From NCBI RefSeq assembly GCF_000220395.1, contig NW_004085879.1, positions 1-64,000 of the forward strand: a DNA stretch of 64,000 nt, read 5' to 3'. The notes beneath the pieces are model-generated. The model was given only the letters and a program-made list of their open reading frames with translations. It had not been told where the DNA came from and did not search any database. This document shows, one piece after another, positions 58,151-64,000 of this stretch (positions are counted from its first letter, which is position 1; each line of letters begins with the position of its first letter). A program made the position numbers and the translations under genes. This DNA comes from Ichthyophthirius multifiliis (Eukaryota > Ciliophora > Oligohymenophorea > Hymenostomatida).

Positions 58151-58579
58151 ATCATAATATATTTAAAATATAATTTAGAAAAAAGACTAATTTTAAAATA
58201 ATAATAATGAATAAAAAAAACACAAAAGTAAAATATTTTATCACAAAAATCTAATAGTAAAAGTTAATAAACTAAATAATAATAATAATATTAAAAACAA
58301 CTTATAAATAAAAAATATAGAGTTTAGCATTTTATAATTATAATCATAAAAATGAATAAATAAAAAATAATCATAAAAAAAGGAGGAAGCGATATTTGAT
58401 GAAATAATAATTTAGATACTCTGGATATTTCAAAAAAAATGGATAAAAGTCCTTAAAATATGATTTATAAAAAAATATTTATACTTATTTATTTATCATT
58501 TTTTATAATTTTTAATTTATTTATTTTTATTATTTATACTCTAATTCTATCAATATAATTTTTATTATGAATATTTTTT

Positions 58580-58990
58580 ATTTCAATTATTTTTTCTTTA
58601 TAATATCTTTAATAATTTAATTTTTAAATATTTTATTTAATTTTTTATGTATAAATATTTAATACTTTTATTAAGTGTAGAATAATTAATTCTTTCATAA
58701 AAATTTAAACTTTAATAACTTTAATTTAAAAAACTATTTTAAATTTGGCAGTTTTTTAGAATTTAATTATTGTTTCTATTATCATTATTGAACTTGAAAT
58801 GTTTTTTAAAATTATAAATAGAGCTATTTTAAATATCTTTATAATTTATTTTAAACTCAACCTAATCTTAAATTTTCTTTTTTATTTTATTTATATTATT
58901 TATTTAATCTTGATTTTTTGAAGGACATTCATTTTATTTATATATTTATATTCCTTATATTTTTTTAATTTATTTATCCTAATTATGTAT
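58580..58990 (-). pseudogene. Possible coding remnant or terminal exon, minus strand
   Basis: A table-6 frame reads ECPSKNQDQINNINKIKKKI and later YKDIQNSSIYNFKKHFKFNN, SLNFYERINYSTLNKSIKYL, ending at a TGA near 58580. It has no ATG start and begins right after a possible acceptor (TAATTAG) at about 58985, so it could be a last exon whose upstream part is lost or unrecognised. Low-complexity N/K/Q composition limits confidence. Confidence 0.3.
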
Positions 58991-59074
58991 TGTAATGTAT
59001 TAACATAAATATATTACAAAATAATAAAATACATAATCAATTAACAATCTTTTATTTGTTTCTAAAAATAAAAA

Positions 59075-59420
59075 GAGACGAAGATTAGTAAAAACCTGAT
59101 AATCAATATCATTATTCACCCACTAAAGTTTCAGTAACCACCAAAAACACTAAAAATTATTCATTCTGTAAAATAATTGGACGTAATAACTTTTTTTTAT
59201 ATAATTAAATTTATAATATCTCAAATAACTAATTAAATGATACTTAATAAGGCTTTTTATTAAAAAATATGATGATAATGCAAGCAATTTAGCAAATACA
59301 ATTAACATACAATAGAAAATTAAATAATTTTTTGGAAATTGAATATTTATTAACATAAATAATTAAAGAAAATTAAATTATTAATACAATATGTTTTATT
59401 TTAAAAATGAAAAAAAAATC
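59075..59420 (+). pseudogene. Possible coding remnant, plus strand
   Basis: An open frame reads DNQYHYSPTKVSVTTKNTKN then YSFCKIIGRNNFFLYNQ and NRKLNNFLEIEYLL, to a TGA near 59420. There is no convincing start codon and no family match. The less biased base composition at 59075-59170 is the main sign of former coding. Confidence 0.28.
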
Positions 59421-60459
59421 AATTTGAAAGATTAAATAAATATAAAAATTCGATTAAGTTTTTGTTAGAAAAAAAATAAATTTAACAAATCTTTAATGAT
59501 GAATTTATAATTTAAAAGTTTATAAAAGGCAAATAATACTATTAATATACATTAAAATGAAATATTTATTTAAAATGATTTAAATTTAAAAAAGACTAAC
59601 TTTACAATTTTAATTAAATTATTTATAAACAATTAAATAAGTTTTATAATTTTAAATTAAAAGTTAATAATTTATAGGCAATTACTATAATTATTATAAA
59701 TAATATTCTTTCTTTAATAGAAAAAAAATTTAGAATAATATAATATAACAAATAAAAAATAATTCTATAGTATTATTTTTTAAAATCAAATTTATATATA
59801 TTTAAAAGAATTTCTAATTATAATTTAAAAAAATTTATTATAAAGAAATATAGAATCTAAAAAAAAGATTACCTAAAATTATAAAATGAGATAATAAAAG
59901 TTAAAACAAAAATTCATATTTTAATATTATTTATATATTAGAGTAAATATAAAAAATTAATGAAAAAATAAAAAGATATTAAATATAATTATTAATATAA
60001 TATAATTAATATTTTATATTGATTTTTTTTAAATTTATATAGATAATATATATATATATATATATAATTATATATATTTATATTTTTATATTATTAATTT
60101 ATATGTTTTTTTTATATATTAAATTTATATAAATTTTACGTTTAATATTATGTATTTTATTTTTATTTTTATATAAATATATATTTCATATTTTATATAT
60201 ATTTTTTTTTCTAAAAATCTTTAATTTTTATTTATAATTTTAATTAAAAATTTAAGGAATAATTTTTAATAATAACAATTAATTATAATTTAATAATTAA
60301 ATTAAGTGTATAATATAATAAATGAATTTGTAAAAATGGATTAATTTAATTAATTTATAAAATACTGAATACTTTTATTTTATTGTATTCCAATTCTTAA
60401 AATTTATTCTTACGCCTATTTTATTAATATATCTAACATTATATTTGTTTAAAAAAAAT

Positions 60460-60660
60460 AGGCCAATTAAGTAAAAAATTTAAGGAGATATTCGATAAAG
60501 ACTATACTAAATCTTTATAAATACAAACTATGATATATTGAGAAATTTAACTCTTGAAGAAAATAATTTATTGTAATTAACATTTGAAAATACAGTTAAA
60601 AATGCAAGCGTTTCTAATAGATTTTGTAATTAAAACAATCATAAAAAAAAAAATGATAAA
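60460..60660 (+). pseudogene. Possible short gene remnant
   Basis: Reads GQLSKKFKEIFDKDYTKSLQ with QTMIY then an in-frame TGA, and continues EIQLLKKIIYCNQHLK. Composition is protein-like but the piece is short and broken; no family recognised. Confidence 0.25.
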
Positions 60661-60816
60661 CACGTAAAATTTTCACCTTAAATTTAATATATATGATTGT
60701 AAAATATACATATAACGTGTAATATATAATTTGTAATTAAATTTATAAAAAACAAAATTAATTATATATTTTTAAACAAATAAAATCTATATTATTATTT
60801 ATCTTTTTTTTTTTTT

Positions 60817-61838
60817 TCAATTTTTATTTTAATCTTATAATAAATATTAAAGTTTATTAATATATTTTATTTAGCTATTTAAAAACTCAAAAGAGTTTGA
60901 AACTATCTTCATATATAAATTAATTTATTCCTAATTTTAAATTTTAAAATGACAACTTTATAAATATTAATTGCATTATAAAAAAACTTTAAATTAATCT
61001 TAAATATTAAAACTTTAATATATTTAACTATAATCTTTATTTATAGTTTCTTTAACTTCTTCTAATTCCATTTTATTTTTTAAATTTTTAAATTATTAAT
61101 TACTTTTATTCTAAACTTAAATTAAAACCATATTATCTTCACTATCAGTTTTATAATCTTAAATTATTTTTAAAGTCTAAACGTCTGATTATTTTTAATA
61201 ATATTTTTCTATCAAATCTTAAAATTGTTCTTTTTTAAGCATTTTTAAAAATTGTTTTAATGGTGGCTTTTACATTATGTAGATGATTTTGTTTATACAA
61301 ATTCGTTCATTTTAATATATATTTTACTATTGTATACTTTCTTTTTAACATAAGGATCCTTTTATTTGTATAACTATTCAAAATTTTCCATACAGAATAT
61401 TTCATAACGATATTTTTCTTAACTATTCCAATGTTATACCCTCTATACTTTCTTTTTTTCTAAATCTTTTTATCTATATTCATTTATACTTTCAACTTAG
61501 AATTAAGAAGTTTAAAATTAGTCGTATTAACTTTCAAATTTGAATTATTTCTAAATGGTAGATGGATTATTGTATCCTTTTTAAGTTAAATTTTATTAGC
61601 TTTGTGAACTTTTACATTTATAACTTCTATATTATTATTAATTAAAATTACTTATACAGAAACTTTACTTTTAACTAATATAATTACTCATATAATTAAT
61701 ATTTAATATTTTAGACTATAGATTAAAAAGAGCATTAAAACCTTCTCTATTACTTTAAGAATATTCATCTAAATTTTCCAAAAATTCATTTTTTAAGATT
61801 AGGCTGTTGTCTTAACTTTATTCGTCAAAATTATTCAT
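60817..61838 (-). CDS. SANT/Myb-like domain protein
   Basis: ATG 61838-61836 opens MNNFDEQSQDNSLILKNEFL. After a Q/S-rich region the domain reads VQHWNSQEKYRYEIFCMENF, EQLYKQKDPYVKKKVYNSKI, then MNEFVQTKSSTQCKSHHQ. The spacing of W, E..RYE.F, M..FVxTxS and QCxSHHQK is that of the SANT/Myb-like proteins abundant in ciliates, probably DNA- or chromatin-binding. Right after SHHQ the frame is lost unless one base is added to the T4 run at 61255-61258; the continuation then reads KQFLKMLKKEQFQDLIEKYY and an acidic tail DYKTDSEDNMVLIQVQ, with a stop at 60819-60817 after a less certain C-terminal stretch. It is likely a functional gene with a sequencing error. Confidence 0.62.
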
Positions 61839-62416
61839 TTTTTTTATATTTTGATTTAATTAAAAAAAAAAATTAAATTTTAATTTTTTAATATTTATAG
61901 TAAAAAATATAGAATACAAACGTATACTTATATTTGTATTTTTTTTTAAATTATTTAATTTGTAATATAAAATTAAATTAAATTATATAATTTTTAATAT
62001 TTAATTCGTATACTCTTCCATTTTTCGAATATGTAATAAAATATTTCTCACATTAAACTTTATATACTAATTATAATTATATTAGTGTAATTATAAATTT
62101 TAAGGTTATAAAAAAGCTAATTTTATCAAATTTTGATACAACAGAAAGATACAATCATTAAAAAAATATTATAATTTTAGTTTTAATTGATTATAAAAAA
62201 ATAAAAAAAATTTCTAATATTTTTATTGAAATATAAAATATTGATAATAATATTTCGCTTTAATAATATTTTTAAGTATAAAAATTTTAATTTTAATTAA
62301 TTATTATTATTATGCAATCTATATTGATATACTAATACATATTTAAAATTTTATTTTAAATAGCTTTGTTAAAATTATAAATAAATATATATTTTATTAA
62401 TATATATATACATATA

Positions 62417-62459
<43 letters not shown>

Positions 62460-62657
62460 GTATATATATATATTATTTTTATTTATAAAATAATTAATAT
62501 AATCTTTTAAACGATTCATAAGTAATTTTAATACTTACATTATATAAAATTAAAAATACATAATTTTTTTTTTTTTAAAAACTAATACTTGAAAGTTAAA
62601 CTTATAATTAAAATATTATGAATAAACAAATAATAAAAATTATTATATTTTTAGTTA
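61839..62657. other. AT-rich intergenic region with long (AT)n tract
   Basis: About 800 bases of A/T DNA. A long (TA)n microsatellite spans about 62398-62474, interrupted by a few C and G bases. No coding frame is seen. Confidence 0.6.
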
Positions 62658-63133
62658 TCAAAAATCTTTATTTTATTTATTTAATTTTAATTCTAATTAT
62701 CTTAGTTTATTTTCTTTTTAACTTAATATATTTTACATTTCATCTAATTATTTTTTATATGATTATTAGGACCTCATTACTGTTAAGGATTCAAACTTTT
62801 TTTCTAAAGCGTGTTATTAACTACAAATATTAAAATTCAATTCTTCAATTTTTTATTATTTGTTTTAATTTTATATTTACAAATCTTTGATTTCCTATAT
62901 AATTTATTTTTTTAATAACATTTCATTATATTTTTAATAATCTATTTAATTGTTTTACTTAAGTTATTTTAATCAATATCATATGTTTACTTCATTTATA
63001 CTTTTTTTAAGTTTTATTCTCTTTATATCAAATTTTATTCAAATTTATCTAATAAATCTAATAAATTATTAATTTCCTAATTTAATTAATCACTTGTTTT
63101 TAAATCATTTAATTTTTAAATTAATATTTCCAT
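62658..63133 (-). CDS. Short coiled-coil protein
   Basis: ATG 63133-63131 opens MEILIQKLNDLKTSDQLNQE and continues as nearly perfect heptads: INNLLDLLDKFEQNLIQREQ. The frame is kept only if a base is added to the T4 run at 62967-62970; it then reads QIDYQKYNEMLLKKQIIQEI, CSQQHALEKKFESLTVM, SQKENKLRQLELKLNKQNKD before TGA 62660-62658, about 158 residues. A plus-strand hydrophobic ORF at 62618..62833 is its shadow. No family recognised; length and pure coiled coil suggest a small structural or scaffold protein. Confidence 0.6.
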
Positions 63134-63435
63134 TTTTAAATTATTAAAAAAGTATAATATTTATTAAAATAAAACATTTATTATAAATAATCAATCTGTT
63201 AAAAAAAAAACTGATAGTTAAGTATAATTAATAGTCCAGATAAATCAAAATATTTATATATGTAATAAAGTTTGATTAAAATATATAGATTGTTTTTGAA
63301 TATTAATAATATAAAAAATGTGCAATAATTAAAATATAATATATATTTTTTTTTTAATATATATTAAAAATATTAATAAATAAATTTATCAAAAAAATCC
63401 TAATTATTATATAATAATTCTTAAAAAATATACAA
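63134..63435. promoter_or_regulatory. Divergent AT-rich intergenic region
   Basis: About 300 bases between the divergent coiled-coil and ELP4 genes; both 5' flanks lie here. Only A/T runs are seen. Confidence 0.35.
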
Positions 63436-64000
63436 ATGAAAAGCTCATTTAAAAAAAACGATAAAACTAAATAAAAAGAAGACATAAATAAATGTTTTTT
63501 TGGTCATTCTGAATTTGATGCAATATTTTAAAATTCTTTAAAAAAAGGAACAACCATATTAATTGAGGAAGATTTTCCTACATCTATGCATACTTCGCTC
63601 AACAGATATTTTATAGGTTCTGCATTTCACATGGAATAAAAATCATTTATATATGATGTTTTTTACTAAAGATGGCAGGATATGATACCTGTAAAAAGCA
63701 CAAGAGAAGAAAAAAGAGATTAAGAAAAATTAGAAAAGTAAACAAAAATAAAAAATAAAAATAATATAAAATAAAAAAAGATAATAATCTGAAAATTCGA
63801 AAATAGCATGGAGATATGATACATAAGTGATAAAATTAAAATAAGAAAGTTTAAATAACGATATACCAAAGCTTGATTTAAGTAGAAACGTATAAGAAAA
63901 GGACAAAATAAATTAATATGTATAAAGTGTGAACCTTAATGAATTTCACAGTCTTAAATAACTATTAGAAGATATAGTTTAGAATATATAAAATAGTTTA
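63436..64000 (+). CDS. ELP4: Elongator subunit ELP4 (PAXNEB), 5' part
   Basis: ELP4 is a RecA-like subunit of the Elp456 ring of Elongator, which modifies wobble uridines of tRNAs. ATG 63436 opens MKSSFKKNDKTKQKEDINKC; CFFGHSEFDAIFQNSLKKGT then TILIEEDFPTSMHTSLNRYF corresponds to the start of the family, with GGGLxxGTxLLIEED replaced by a variant lacking the Gly cluster. A 43-nt intron at 63738..63780 joins in phase to ENSKIAWRYDTQ, the conserved KIAWRY block, followed by IPKLDLSRNVQ and LNEFHSLKQLLEDIVQNIQN. The gene runs off the right edge. ELP4 lacks a Walker A, so its degenerate nucleotide loop is normal for the family. Confidence 0.83.

Larger units (their letters stand above)
58151..60816. 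other. Gene-poor AT-rich region with coding remnants
   Basis: Mostly A/T DNA, with three patches that look formerly coding: minus strand about 58580-58990, plus strand about 59075-59420, and plus strand about 60460-60660. (AT)n tracts lie near 60045-60080. No complete gene is seen. Confidence 0.5.

Noticed and set aside
62398-62474. Long (TA)n tract considered as an origin or excision signal
   Set aside because: Such tracts recur through the window (for example near 8790, 40550, 54290); nothing marks this one as special.
62618-62833. Plus-strand hydrophobic ORF of 71 codons
   Set aside because: Antisense of a heptad-rich coiled-coil gene on the minus strand.

Overview
The window reads as ciliate macronuclear DNA. 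It is extremely AT-rich (clearly above 80% by eye). Open frames make sense only if TAA and TAG are read as glutamine and TGA is the sole stop (translation table 6). Introns are short (about 30-80 nt, GT..AG) and genes lie close together on both strands. The extreme AT content plus this code and intron style fit a hymenostome such as Ichthyophthirius multifiliis better than Tetrahymena or Paramecium, but the species call is an inference. Standard-code ORFs across the window are almost all shadows of real table-6 genes.

Layout. 0-10.8 kb: a Q/N-rich coiled-coil gene running off the left edge, a DHHC palmitoyltransferase whose catalytic tetrapeptide is replaced, a long-chain acyl-CoA synthetase, a hypothetical membrane protein, a FUN14 protein with three EF-hand loops, an unassigned gene, and a PCO/ADO-type thiol dioxygenase. 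11.7-16.5 kb: a secreted protein of seven ~200-residue LamG-like repeats with local frame damage. 16.7-43.7 kb: an almost unbroken minus-strand block with a Q-rich protein, a Rim15/MAST-like AGC kinase, DDX42 RNA helicase, a WD40 protein with a C-terminal membrane segment, a very large unassigned protein with a TAA-encoded polyQ tract, a PIERCE-type microtubule inner protein, a Cys-rich coiled-coil protein and VPS11. 44-56.7 kb: alternating strands with a DMT-like transporter, small or broken genes, MAK16, SPATA17, an outer-dynein-arm docking protein, a TMEM69/DUF3429 protein and hypotheticals. 56.7-60.8 kb: gene-poor DNA with a decayed ULK-like kinase pseudogene and other remnants. 60.8-64 kb: a SANT/Myb-like protein, a coiled-coil protein and the 5' end of ELP4.

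Themes: axoneme structure (PIERCE-like, SPATA17, CCDC63/114-like), membrane traffic (VPS11, DHHC), RNA and ribosome biogenesis (DDX42, MAK16, ELP4), and lipid or mitochondrial functions (ACSL, FUN14, TMEM69). No operon logic is expected in a ciliate; clustering is probably incidental.

Two cross-cutting observations matter for any reader. First, many otherwise good genes carry single-base frame breaks, usually at A/T homopolymers, so the assembly probably has homopolymer length errors. Second, true decay also exists: the kinase at 57.4-58.1 kb has lost every catalytic motif. Exon boundaries are given only where I could trace them; other multi-exon genes are given as spans.
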